In this document: positions 1-5,270 of the stretch, in pieces
Layout: each line of letters begins with the position of its first letter
Position numbering within the stretch: position 1 is the first letter of the stretch
Source: Promethearchaeia archaeon
Lineage (GTDB): Archaea > Asgardarchaeota > Lokiarchaeia > Sigyniarchaeales > SOKP01
Direction of reading: 5' to 3'
Length of the DNA stretch: 5,555 nt
Assembly (NCBI GenBank): GCA_029856445.1
Contig: JAHQWY010000254.1
Location: 1 to 5,555 of the forward strand
Translations under genes and position numbers: made by a program
The notes under the pieces: model-generated
Told to the model about the DNA's origin: nothing
The model's input: only the letters and a program-made list of their open reading frames with translations
Databases searched by the model: none

Positions 1-297
1 GTTCGCGAGGAAAAAGTACTGGGGTTAGAACAAGCTATTAGAAAAATGGCCTCGTTCCCGGCTCAAACGTTGGGTTTATTAGATAGAGGTCTACTTCGAG
101 AAGGGATGTGGGCAGATATCGTAATTTTTGATCAAGATAGGATTATTGATAAAGCAACGTATACTGATCCTCATCAGTATCCCGACGGGATACATTATGT
201 ATTTATAAATGGTGAAATTGTCGTAGAAGATAAGAAGCATACATTAGCTAAACCAGGCAAGATACTAAGAAAGAATTCTCCTAAAAATGCGAGATAA
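1..297 (+). CDS. N-acyl-D-amino-acid deacylase (D-aminoacylase), C-terminal part
   Basis: This is the last 98 residues of an amidohydrolase-superfamily protein whose start lies before the window. Visible features are the stretch AIRKMASFPAQTLGLLDRG, then REGMWADIVIFD, then DPHQYPDGIHYVFINGEIVV, and the ending HTLAKPGKILR. These are the hallmark C-terminal segments of the N-acyl-D-amino-acid deacylase family, including the small beta domain that closes the barrel (family knowledge). Such enzymes remove the acyl group from N-acyl-D-amino acids in the cytoplasm using a metal-bound water. The metal-binding residues lie in the missing part, so activity cannot be judged here. The reading frame is open from base 1 and its stop overlaps the next gene by 11 bp, suggesting one transcript. 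Substrate preference is unknown. Confidence 0.9.
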   Translation, partial: VREEKVLGLEQAIRKMASFPAQTLGLLDRGLLREGMWADIVIFDQDRIIDKATYTDPHQYPDGIHYVFINGEIVVEDKKHTLAKPGKILRKNSPKNAR

Positions 298-754
298 AAG
301 ATTTATAGCAGAACATCGAGGTGGATCCCTAAAAAAGGAACAGCACCAACAATTAATGCGGTGGGCATGCGGTTGTGCTGAACATGTACTATCCTTGTAC
401 GGTAAAGAAATTGATATAAGACTAAAAAATGCACTCTCTGTAGCTAAGAAATGGATAAAAGGAAATGTTTCAGTAGGAGACGCAAGAAAGGCATCATTAA
501 GGGCATATGAAGTTGCGAGAGAATCCTCTTACCCAACTTCGATAGCAGTAGCTCGTTCCGTTGGACACGCTGTTGCAACGGCTCATATGTCCGATCATTC
601 AATAGGAGCAGCAATATATGCATTAAAGGCTGTCAGCAGCGCAGGAAAATCTATAGATCTTGAAAGAAAATGGCAAAATGAACAATTGCCCATTGAAATC
701 ATGGATCTTGTACTAACTGCGAGGAATATGAAAGAAAAGACTTTAAAAATATGA
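287..754 (+). CDS. Imm5-like putative immunity protein, all-alpha
   Basis: A complete 155-residue soluble, mainly helical protein. It resembles the family annotated as 'putative immunity protein' (Imm-5-like). Recognisable pieces are MRDKRFIAEHRGGSL at the N-terminus, WACGCAEHVLSLYG around 26-39, GDARKASLRAYEVARESS around 64-81, VARSVGHAVATAHMSDHSIGAAIYALKAV around 88-116, and ERKWQNEQLP at 126-135. The regular Ala-rich helices with conserved His94 and His100 fit the family. No toxin gene is adjacent. The ATG lies inside the end of the deacylase gene (11-bp overlap) and has no clear Shine-Dalgarno, so translational coupling is likely. The name comes from toxin-system surveys; pairing with an amino-acid amidohydrolase hints that the true role here may be different (inference). 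Start choice is supported by the family-like first residues. Confidence 0.8.
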   Translation: MRDKRFIAEHRGGSLKKEQHQQLMRWACGCAEHVLSLYGKEIDIRLKNALSVAKKWIKGNVSVGDARKASLRAYEVARESSYPTSIAVARSVGHAVATAHMSDHSIGAAIYALKAVSSAGKSIDLERKWQNEQLPIEIMDLVLTARNMKEKTLKI

Positions 755-812
755 GAATTCTTGAAAAATAAGCTCAGTTGGCTGGTAAGATGGGAGATTT
801 AGCACTTAATGA

Positions 813-1454
813 TTATATAAAGAACTTTTTTTGCATTTTTACATACATTTTATAATCTAGAAACTCCCTTTCCACATATTGAAAAACAATTTCATATAGC
901 TGACGGAATAATTCCTCAGGAAAAGCCTTTTGCTCAAAAACTACTTCATAAACTAACTCTTCGGAAAGGATTTGTGAATTAATTGATTGATGGTATAACA
1001 AAAAGCTCATCATTGCCTCATCGACTTTTGATTTAATGAGTTTTTTAATGACATTCAATCCAATATCTCTTTTTGGATCAACAAAGTAAGGGAAATTCAT
1101 GTCATCCAAAATTTTAATATAATTCAACGAATCTGTTATTTTCTCCACGCAATATTCCAGTGAGCTTACTGAAAGACCAAATTTTTCGCAAAAATCTTTT
1201 TTGGTTTCATGCGCAGGGAACGCAAAAGGATGTCTTGAAATGATATAATAGGCCGCAATAAAAAATTTATATAGATTGTGAGGGATTTTTCCGTTATTTT
1301 TTAAATATTTATAGACCAAAGAAATGGTATCTAATAAAAAATCAGTATTAATGTCAAATTGCTCCAAAAATTCTTGACCATCTTTTAATAGGTCAATCGT
1401 AATACGTTCTTTGGTATTGATAATTTCATAATCAGGGGTATAAAGTTCTAACAT
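813..1454 (-). CDS. cyclin-box/TFB-like helical protein
   Basis: 213 residues, apparently all helical, with no membrane segment or zinc site. Residues about 40-125 (LLDTISLVYKYLKNNGKI, then LYKFFIAAYYIISRHPF, then KKDFCEKFGLSVSSLEYCVEKI) follow the pattern of a cyclin fold as in archaeal TFB. There, a helix like 'AAALYAACR' is followed by a turn and a helix like 'VSKKEIGR'. Residues about 130-200 could be a second, more diverged repeat. The N-terminal zinc ribbon and B-finger of a true TFB are absent, so it is not a normal initiation factor. It could be a TFB-derived or cyclin-like regulator; sequence similarity is weak and another helical fold is possible. A GTG three codons upstream (1463) could also start it. 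I prefer the ATG because the TATA-like box at 1471-1483 would place transcription start near 1454, after that GTG. It is divergent from the RHH regulator gene. Confidence 0.55.
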   Translation of the reverse strand: MLELYTPDYEIINTKERITIDLLKDGQEFLEQFDINTDFLLDTISLVYKYLKNNGKIPHNLYKFFIAAYYIISRHPFAFPAHETKKDFCEKFGLSVSSLEYCVEKITDSLNYIKILDDMNFPYFVDPKRDIGLNVIKKLIKSKVDEAMMSFLLYHQSINSQILSEELVYEVVFEQKAFPEELFRQLYEIVFQYVEREFLDYKMYVKMQKKFFI

Positions 1455-1470
1455 TTTACACACAAAACGG

Positions 1471-1483
1471 TATAATATACAAA
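1471..1483 (-). promoter_or_regulatory. TATA-like box of the cyclin-like gene
   Basis: On the reverse strand the bases read TTTGTATATTATA. Archaeal TATA boxes are centred about 26-27 bases before the transcription start, so a start at or very near the ATG at 1454 is expected. That implies a leaderless transcript, which agrees with the absence of a Shine-Dalgarno. Position is inferred; no expression data. Confidence 0.5.
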
Positions 1484-1500
1484 TGACATACCTATGACAT
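1483..1500. promoter_or_regulatory. tandem ATGACAT repeat, candidate operator
   Basis: Two identical heptamers, ATGACAT at 1483-1489 and at 1494-1500, lie head to tail with an 11-bp period, about one helical turn. They sit directly upstream of, and touch, the TATA-like box of the reverse-strand gene, where the TFB recognition element should be. A protein bound here would be expected to compete with TFB. The divergent gene 140 bp away encodes a ribbon-helix-helix protein, a class that often binds tandem short repeats one turn apart (family knowledge). That this protein binds here is inference. Confidence 0.45.
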
Positions 1501-1509
1501 TAAGATATT

Positions 1510-1549
1510 ATATGATCATCTTCATTTATAAAGCTATGCATCTTCAGTG
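1510..1549. repeat. R1 dispersed repeat, copy 1
   Basis: Forty bases that recur at 5271-5310 in the same orientation with only two mismatches (offsets 15 and 24). The unit contains the palindromes ATGATCAT, TTTATAAA and ATGCAT. This copy lies in the divergent intergenic region, 92 bp before the RHH gene. Such a match is far beyond chance for a 5.5-kb window even at this AT content. Function unknown: it could be a shared regulatory element or a remnant of a multicopy element. Confidence 0.8.
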
Positions 1550-1566
1550 ATGCATTAAATGATCAT
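1512..1566. other. nested palindrome / potential hairpin
   Basis: An inner perfect stem of 7 bp pairs ATGCATC (1536-1542) with GATGCAT (1549-1555) around the loop TTCAGT. An outer pair of identical self-complementary octamers, ATGATCAT at 1512-1519 and 1559-1566, flanks it. The right octamer continues as ATGATCATCT, repeating the left one for 10 bases. The arrangement could form a structured RNA or DNA hairpin or present paired operator sites. The second R1 copy lacks the right half, so the structure is specific to this locus. There is no T-run after it, so it is not an obvious terminator. Confidence 0.5.
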
Positions 1567-1641
1567 CTGTGCAAATATTTAAATATCCGTTAAAAAATGT
1601 TAATATTAAGCGATAAAAAATTTGTCGGGTAACTCAAAATT

Positions 1642-2067
1642 ATGCCATCAGATTCTGGAAAAACTTCAGATTTAACTAGACGTACTTTCAGTTTAAGTGC
1701 GTTTGATGAGAAAGTAATAAATCTGATGGCAACAAAAAGAAAACAATCTATTTCAGAAACAATTCGCAGTATCATACATACTTGGATTGAAAGTAATCCG
1801 AATTTATTAAAGGATATCTATGATATAGATCTAACCGATATAACGAGAGAAATCGAGATAACAGATTATAACCAAGTAATACAAGATTCCATTCAGAAAT
1901 TAATAAGATATGCGGAATTATTCAATGAAATCGAATTTGACATTTTAGCAGAACAATTGGATATTAGTCGCAAAATTTTAAGGGAAATCATTTTTGAACA
2001 CAAAAACAAGTTAGAAAAACTTGGAGTTAAGCTTAGAATTAGAGGAAAACTAATTGTGAAGGAATAA
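1642..2067 (+). CDS. ribbon-helix-helix transcriptional regulator with extra C-terminal domain
   Basis: 141 residues. The N-terminus (about 12-52) looks like a CopG/Arc-type ribbon-helix-helix: a short basic strand RRTFSLSA (13-20), helix A FDEKVINLMATK (21-32), then helix B QSISETIRSIIHTWIE (35-50). Such proteins dimerise through the strand, which enters the DNA major groove. After an acidic linker (54-75) a second helical region contains FDILAEQLDISRKILREII (99-117), with the spacing of a helix-turn-helix, ending in a basic strand-like tail LRIRGKLIV, suggestive of a winged helix. Most RHH regulators are only 45-90 residues, so this one is long. It probably binds its own promoter region, which it shares with the divergent cyclin-like gene. 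Upstream, AT-rich boxes at about 1573-1586 and 1599-1608 could serve as TATA. No strong Shine-Dalgarno is seen before this ATG. Confidence 0.7.
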   Translation: MPSDSGKTSDLTRRTFSLSAFDEKVINLMATKRKQSISETIRSIIHTWIESNPNLLKDIYDIDLTDITREIEITDYNQVIQDSIQKLIRYAELFNEIEFDILAEQLDISRKILREIIFEHKNKLEKLGVKLRIRGKLIVKE

Positions 2068-2074
2068 AGGGGAG
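2068..2074 (+). promoter_or_regulatory. strong ribosome binding site
   Basis: AGGGGAG lies right after the stop of the RHH gene and four bases before the ATG at 2079. It is the clearest Shine-Dalgarno in the window. It supports both the reality of the small downstream gene and its co-transcription with the RHH gene. Confidence 0.75.
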
Positions 2075-2078
2075 ATTA

Positions 2079-2315
2079 ATGAGTTCAGGAAATTTAGAAC
2101 AACAATATCTTGATAAGAATGAAGACTCAAATAAACGCTTCTTAGAATTTGAAGTTCTTGATTATTCAAAAATAGTAATTCCCTTTTCTAAAGTGTTTAA
2201 ACGCTATAAAACAAGGAATATTTATTCCGGAGAAGAAAAGATTCCTTTTAAAGAAAGAGATCAAGAATTTAAGATGATTCTAATGCAAGAATTTTCTAAT
2301 GTAATAAAAACTTAA
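2079..2315 (+). CDS. small hypothetical protein, RHH-operon partner
   Basis: 78 residues, rich in charged and aromatic residues, with no Cys, signal peptide or membrane segment. The central part, FLEFEVLDYSKIVIPFSKVFKRYKTRNIYSGEEKIPF, looks like a beta-strand-containing segment and is followed by a C-terminal helix (ERDQEFKMILMQEFSNVI). I do not recognise the family. The 11-bp gap to the regulator gene and the excellent ribosome site argue that it is translated from the same message. It could be a partner or effector of the regulator, and the pair formally resembles the size and order of some antitoxin-toxin pairs (RHH first). No toxin motif is visible, so that remains open. Confidence 0.6.
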   Translation: MSSGNLEQQYLDKNEDSNKRFLEFEVLDYSKIVIPFSKVFKRYKTRNIYSGEEKIPFKERDQEFKMILMQEFSNVIKT

Positions 2316-2398
2316 CCTTAAATTTGTACATAAGTTTTGTCAAGAATAAACTAAATTTTGAAGAGAAAAGAAGAATATTTAAATATTTAATTGCTTCA

Positions 2399-2824
2399 TT
2401 ACTCCTTCTTTTCTGTATTATCATTGAACTCTGAGGAGTCTAGTAAAATAAAAGGAACAAGGGGAGTATATTTATCAAATTCGCTAAATTTCTCTTTAAT
2501 ATCATGAATTACCAATCTTAGTTTAACTTTATTTGTCGTAGAAATGATTAAAACCGTATTTAGTCCCGTTTGTAGAACTAAGATATATCCGTTTTTTCCC
2601 CGAATAAATAATTGTTCAAATTTGCCCTTCGCCATTTCTTTAACAGATCGTTCAGCTATTGAAATTAACGCCGCAGTCATCCCAGCCATCCTAATTCTAT
2701 CTGTACCTCTTGATAGGGCTGCTGCGATTGGAAAACCCTCAGTAGAAACAATCATGGCAGCTTTTACTTCTGGGATGGTTTTTACGAGTTTTTTTAACTT
2801 TTCATCCAAATTTTCTTCTTCCAT
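2399..2824 (-). CDS. Roadblock/LC7 domain protein
   Basis: About 141 residues from the ATG, which is the fifth codon of a slightly longer frame starting at GTG 2836; numbers below are from that GTG. One Roadblock/LC7 domain fills residues 10-118: a first helix ENLDEKLKKLVKTIPEV, strand AAMIVSTEGFPIAAAL (26-41), long central helix MAGMTAALISIAERSVKEMA (50-69), strands EQLFIRGKNGYILVLQTG and TVLIISTT, then a last helix VKLRLVIHDIKEKF. The family includes MglB, which acts on the small GTPase MglA, and eukaryotic Ragulator/dynein light-chain subunits. Asgard genomes encode many copies together with small Ras-like GTPases. A cytoplasmic role as homo- or heterodimeric GTPase partner is likely, but no GTPase gene lies in this window. 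A polar tail (DSSEFNDNTEKKE) follows the fold. It is convergent with the RHH operon. Confidence 0.88.
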   Translation of the reverse strand: MEEENLDEKLKKLVKTIPEVKAAMIVSTEGFPIAAALSRGTDRIRMAGMTAALISIAERSVKEMAKGKFEQLFIRGKNGYILVLQTGLNTVLIISTTNKVKLRLVIHDIKEKFSEFDKYTPLVPFILLDSSEFNDNTEKKE

Positions 2825-2836
2825 GTTTAATGACAC

Positions 2837-3077
2837 TAAGGACTATCTTTGAGTTCACAATTTTAGCTTACTATTCTTACTTTCTAGATTCATAATACCA
2901 TATTTCAATCTTGTTATTTTTTGATTATTAATGCTATCTTTTTCGCTACCCTTATAAAATAATTATACTAATCAGGAAAAACCTAATCCTAACAACTAAA
3001 AAAGTTCCATTCTGGTGATTCCTCATTATGAATTTAAAATGATTTTAAGTTAGGAATTTTCTATTGGAATAAAGACT
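2837..3077. other. intergenic region between two reverse-strand genes
   Basis: 241 bp without a credible gene. On the reverse strand it holds the 3' flank of the membrane-protein gene, including a T-rich tract (ACTTTTTTAG near 2997-3006) that could end its transcript, and the promoter of the Roadblock gene. A TATA-like stretch, TTATTTTATAAG near 2951-2962, would give a leader of roughly 100 nt; this assignment is uncertain. Confidence 0.3.
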
Positions 3078-3656
3078 TTAGATTTTTGATATTCCGTTTA
3101 TTTGTTTTCCGCAATTTACACAAAATTGATCCGAGGGTAATACTTTCTTTTCACAGTTTGGGCAGAAAAGAATTTTCATTTTTGATCCTTGAATTGGTTC
3201 AAAATCACGTCCTTTTCTATGAGAGTTTAGAAATTTTTCATCAGATATTGCACTAAGTATCCCACCAATTAAAAGAATGAATGGAAAGGAGTAATTTAAA
3301 TCGTATAGCAGCATCCCGATGGGCAAAATTATAGAAATTATCTGAAGGATGAATCGGAGAATAAAATTAAAGATCAGTAGGCCCACAATAGCTAGAATTC
3401 CTGCAATCAAACAAAGAAACCTTGCATTTTCATTTCCTTTTAACCCAATTAATACACCTGAAATAGCCAATATTCCACATATCAGAATATATAGAGTATT
3501 TGGGTAATACATGGTACTTAGAAAGAAAACTATTATTCTAGTTATACCTTCAATAAGAAAGAGCATTCCTAATATTAAGGTTAATTTAGGACCTAATCTT
3601 CCTGCAATAGATTTCCAATCTCTCCTATGATACTCTGTATTAATTTTAGCAGCCAC
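3078..3656 (-). CDS. multi-pass membrane protein with C-terminal zinc ribbon
   Basis: 192 residues. After a basic soluble start (1-22) come about five hydrophobic segments: 24-48, 55-72, 79-98, 100-118 and 123-138. A polar linker (139-160) leads to a short zinc ribbon, FCPNC at 164-168 and FCVNC at 178-182, giving Cys165/168 and Cys179/182. The many positive residues at both ends suggest a cytoplasmic zinc ribbon, though topology is inferred. Zinc-ribbon-tailed membrane proteins are common in Asgard and other archaea, and most have no known function. The start is GTG at 3656, chosen because AAAGGA lies three bases before it and no upstream Met fits. It could act as a sensor or scaffold, but nothing in the sequence decides this. 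Confidence 0.72.
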   Translation of the reverse strand: MAAKINTEYHRRDWKSIAGRLGPKLTLILGMLFLIEGITRIIVFFLSTMYYPNTLYILICGILAISGVLIGLKGNENARFLCLIAGILAIVGLLIFNFILRFILQIISIILPIGMLLYDLNYSFPFILLIGGILSAISDEKFLNSHRKGRDFEPIQGSKMKILFCPNCEKKVLPSDQFCVNCGKQINGISKI

Positions 3657-3659
3657 CTA

Positions 3660-3665
3660 TCCTTT
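3660..3665 (-). promoter_or_regulatory. ribosome binding site for GTG start
   Basis: The reverse strand reads AAAGGA followed by TAG and then GTG. It is a modest Shine-Dalgarno match with a short spacer, and it favours the GTG at 3656 over internal Met codons of the membrane-protein gene. Confidence 0.5.
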
Positions 3666-3776
3666 AGTTACAAATAATAGTTATTTTTTTTATTATTATT
3701 AGTATTTTGAATTTCAGAGTGATTATTATTAAAAATATGGAAATTAAATTAAAAATATAATGGAAAAACTAAAGTT

Positions 3777-3794
3777 AAAAAAGAGCTTTTTTTT
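3777..3794. terminator. T8 tract with short inverted repeat
   Basis: AAAAAAG and CTTTTTT flank two bases, and the T-run extends to eight. Archaeal RNA polymerase stops at U-rich tracts. No forward gene ends before it, so it may insulate the promoter of the HAD-like gene from stray transcription, or it may simply be AT-rich filler. Confidence 0.25.
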
Positions 3795-3854
3795 AAAAGA
3801 CCCTTAAATTTATTTCGTAATATATAAATGAATTTATCTTAATCAAAATAAAAG

Positions 3855-3863
3855 TATATAATA
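3855..3863 (+). promoter_or_regulatory. TATA box of the HAD-like gene
   Basis: TATATAATA preceded by a purine-rich AAAAG, which fits an archaeal TFB recognition element plus TATA box. Its centre is 31 bases before the ATG at 3890, which predicts a leader of only a few bases. The absence of a Shine-Dalgarno before that ATG agrees with this. Confidence 0.6.
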
Positions 3864-3889
3864 AAAAATCGCCAAAAAATACAAGACCA

Positions 3890-4396
3890 ATGAGAATTTT
3901 AGTATTTCTTCATGGAACCTGTATTATGCATAAGAATGCTTTAGGTCTTCCAAGAGATCAAATAATAAAGCAGATTATTGAAGATACTGACGAATCTATA
4001 TCTGATTTTGCTTCATATATTCCAATTGGTGATGTTATAAAGAAATTAACTTCATGGTATAATCAAGGAGCCGAGATTTTATATCTTAGTTCTCATTTAA
4101 ATCTCGAAGATGTAAAAAAAGACGAAATTGTTTTAAAAAAATATAAATTCCCTGAAGGATCCATATTTTATCGACGAGAAAAGAAAGATTGGAATTTACC
4201 AATTGAAATTGCTAAACCTGATATAATAATTGAAGACGATTGTGAGAGTATTGGAGGTAAATCTCAAATGACTTACCCTAATCTTAAACCAGAATTGCAA
4301 TCTAAAATAACTTCAATTGTTACAAAAGAATTCGCTGGAATTGATCATCTTCCTAATTATATTAGTAAGTTGATAGATCAGGTGCCTTTGGGATGA
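3890..4396 (+). CDS. HAD-like superfamily protein, nucleophile-less variant
   Basis: 168 residues of a widespread but uncharacterised family that looks like a short haloacid-dehalogenase-type Rossmann fold. MRILVFLHGT (1-10) occupies the place of HAD motif I but has FLHGT where hydrolases have DxDGT, so both the Asp nucleophile and the acid/base Asp are absent. AEILYLSSH (61-69) matches motif II with its Ser/Thr. DIIIEDDCESIGG (111-123) matches the acidic motif IV. The tail MTYPNLKPELQSKITSIVTKEFAGIDHLP (127-155) is a family signature I recognise from related hypothetical proteins. A soluble cytoplasmic protein is expected. The HGT and IEDD clusters could bind metal or phosphate, so it may use different chemistry or only bind a ligand. 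It stands alone, behind its own TATA box. Confidence 0.72.
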   Translation: MRILVFLHGTCIMHKNALGLPRDQIIKQIIEDTDESISDFASYIPIGDVIKKLTSWYNQGAEILYLSSHLNLEDVKKDEIVLKKYKFPEGSIFYRREKKDWNLPIEIAKPDIIIEDDCESIGGKSQMTYPNLKPELQSKITSIVTKEFAGIDHLPNYISKLIDQVPLG

Positions 4397-4400
4397 TTAA

Positions 4401-4423
4401 AATTAATATTAATTAAAATTTTT
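4401..4423 (+). terminator. possible terminator of the HAD-like gene
   Basis: Four bases after the stop, the AT-only palindrome AATTAATATTAATT is followed by AAAATTTTT. It combines weak hairpin potential with a T-run, consistent with U-tract-dependent archaeal termination. AT richness makes chance occurrence possible. Confidence 0.3.
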
Positions 4424-4471
4424 CTTAACAAACTATTTCATGAAGATTTAACCTTACTTATTTAAAAAAAC

Positions 4472-4510
4472 TCTACCTACAATAAACTTAATATCTTATC
4501 TTCCATAATT
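4472..4510. repeat. R2 repeat, copy 1
   Basis: Thirty-nine bases aligned without gaps to 5325-5363 in the same orientation, with five mismatches and a core of 21 identical bases (4481-4501 and 5334-5354). Weaker similarity appears to continue to the left for about 15-20 bp. Here it overlaps the end of the degraded reverse-strand frame. Confidence 0.7.
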
Positions 4511-4665
4511 CTCTCATTAAATCTGAGGCGAACATAAAAGAACTTGTTAAAATGAAAATAAGATAAATAATAAATTTCTTTTACTATTTCTTGGACCTTT
4601 TTCCCTATACGATCCTCATTAATTATAAATTTCATAAGAATTACTAAATCTAAATGACTAGTTTT
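4477..4665 (-). pseudogene. degraded reverse-strand ORF, possibly a nucleotidyltransferase tail
   Basis: A stop-to-stop frame of 62 codons; from the only plausible Met (4635) it would give 52 residues. The peptide reads TSHLDLVIL, then MKFIINEDRIGKKVQEIVKEIYY, then FFYVRLRFNERIMEDKILSLL. The first part resembles the SDxDLxVL strand of small DNA-polymerase-beta-type nucleotidyltransferases (MNT), with the first catalytic Asp replaced by His. The helix and the VR(I/V)-type strand that follow also fit that family. The GS-containing N-terminal motif is not found upstream, where stops are dense, so I read this as a decayed fragment. It could instead be a short real gene, or chance. It ends within the R2 repeat. 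Confidence 0.35.
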
Positions 4666-4844
4666 TCAGTATAAAATTTATAATATAATATGAAGTTCAA
4701 AAATAATTTTATCTTAATATATAACCAGAAGTTTAAAAATTTTCTATTATTCGAATATCAAATCTCAAATTTTCAGAGAAAGTTTTAGATGAATCTTAGA
4801 TTAATTATTTAATATATTAGTTTAAAAAATAGTATGAGTCATTT

Positions 4845-4851
4845 AAAGGGA
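4845..4851 (+). promoter_or_regulatory. ribosome binding site of the Cys-rich gene
   Basis: AAAGGGA, eight bases before the ATG at 4860. It supports this start over the out-of-frame ATG at 4834. Confidence 0.5.
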
Positions 4852-4859
4852 TTACTAAT

Positions 4860-5267
4860 ATGCTAAGAAAAAAGAAAGAAAGGGTTCCCTCAGATAATTT
4901 TTGCATAATCTGTGGAAGGTATACGACTGATAAAAAATTTCCAAGCGATAATTGGACTAACCAATTTTTTATATGTCATATTTGTAAAAAAGTCTGGTGT
5001 GGGTCCTGTATGGGACAAATTACAGGTCTAGGTCCTCGAAAGGCTTTTAATCTTGGTAAGAAAGGGAAAGTATCGTGTCCAGATTGCGAAAATTTTGCTG
5101 TAATGGTTAAATTACCTGAAAATTTACTGTTTAAACAAATCAAACCTCAGGAAATAGCTTCGATAAACTCTGAAAAAACTATAAGCAAAAATTATTGTAA
5201 ATTCTGCGGGGAAGCTATCCCAGAAAATGCTGGTTATTGCCACGTATGTGGTGCTAAACAGATTTAA
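4860..5267 (+). CDS. Cys-rich protein: RING-like Cys ladder plus C-terminal zinc ribbon
   Basis: 135 residues with twelve Cys in six CxxC pairs. Pairs 15/18, 39/42, 47/50 and 73/76 form an eight-ligand ladder with spacing C-x2-C-x20-C-x2-C-x4-C-x2-C-x22-C-x2-C, close to the cross-brace pattern of RING and related treble-clef domains (two zinc ions). A linker (77-110) joins it to a classical short zinc ribbon, YCKFC at 112-116 and YCHVC at 126-130. Asgard genomes do encode ubiquitin systems with small RING-like proteins, but this window has no ubiquitin, E1 or E2 gene. A ligase role is therefore only a possibility; nucleic-acid binding or a structural role is equally open. It is soluble, with a strongly basic start (LRKKKER). 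The stop is followed almost at once by repeat R1. Confidence 0.7.
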   Translation: MLRKKKERVPSDNFCIICGRYTTDKKFPSDNWTNQFFICHICKKVWCGSCMGQITGLGPRKAFNLGKKGKVSCPDCENFAVMVKLPENLLFKQIKPQEIASINSEKTISKNYCKFCGEAIPENAGYCHVCGAKQI

Positions 5268-5270
5268 AAT

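Larger units (their letters stand above)
4397..4859. other. 463-bp AT-rich stretch without an intact gene
   Basis: It contains, in order, the possible terminator after 4396, one copy of the R2 repeat, a short reverse-strand frame that looks like a degraded coding remnant (4477-4665), and about 200 bp dense in stops on both strands. At the end is the promoter and ribosome site of the Cys-rich gene (TTTAATATATTAG near 4808-4820 as a TATA candidate). Confidence 0.5.

Noticed and set aside
766..790. AAGCTCAGTTGGCTGGTAAG looks like a tRNA D-arm
   Set aside because: The matching GAGC strand, anticodon stem, T-arm (TTCRA) and acceptor pairing are all absent in the following 60 bases, and the convergent gene begins at once.
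1590..1775. Reverse-strand frame of 61 codons
   Set aside because: Antisense to the N-terminal RHH region, with no independent signals.
1574..2386. AATATTTAAATAT present at 1574-1586 and 2374-2386
   Set aside because: A low-complexity AT palindrome expected by chance at this composition; at most a TATA-like element.
2544..2852. Forward-strand frame of 102 codons
   Set aside because: It lies antisense to the clear Roadblock/LC7 gene, whose domain is complete on the other strand.
3672..3702. AATAATA / TATTATT inverted repeat
   Set aside because: Only A and T in a very AT-rich region; the pairing is too weak and too likely by chance to call.
4342..4354. TGATCATCTTCCT identical to part of R1 copy 2
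   Set aside because: It lies inside the well-supported HAD-like gene, encodes the family motif IDHLP, and the match stops at 13 bases; chance is sufficient.
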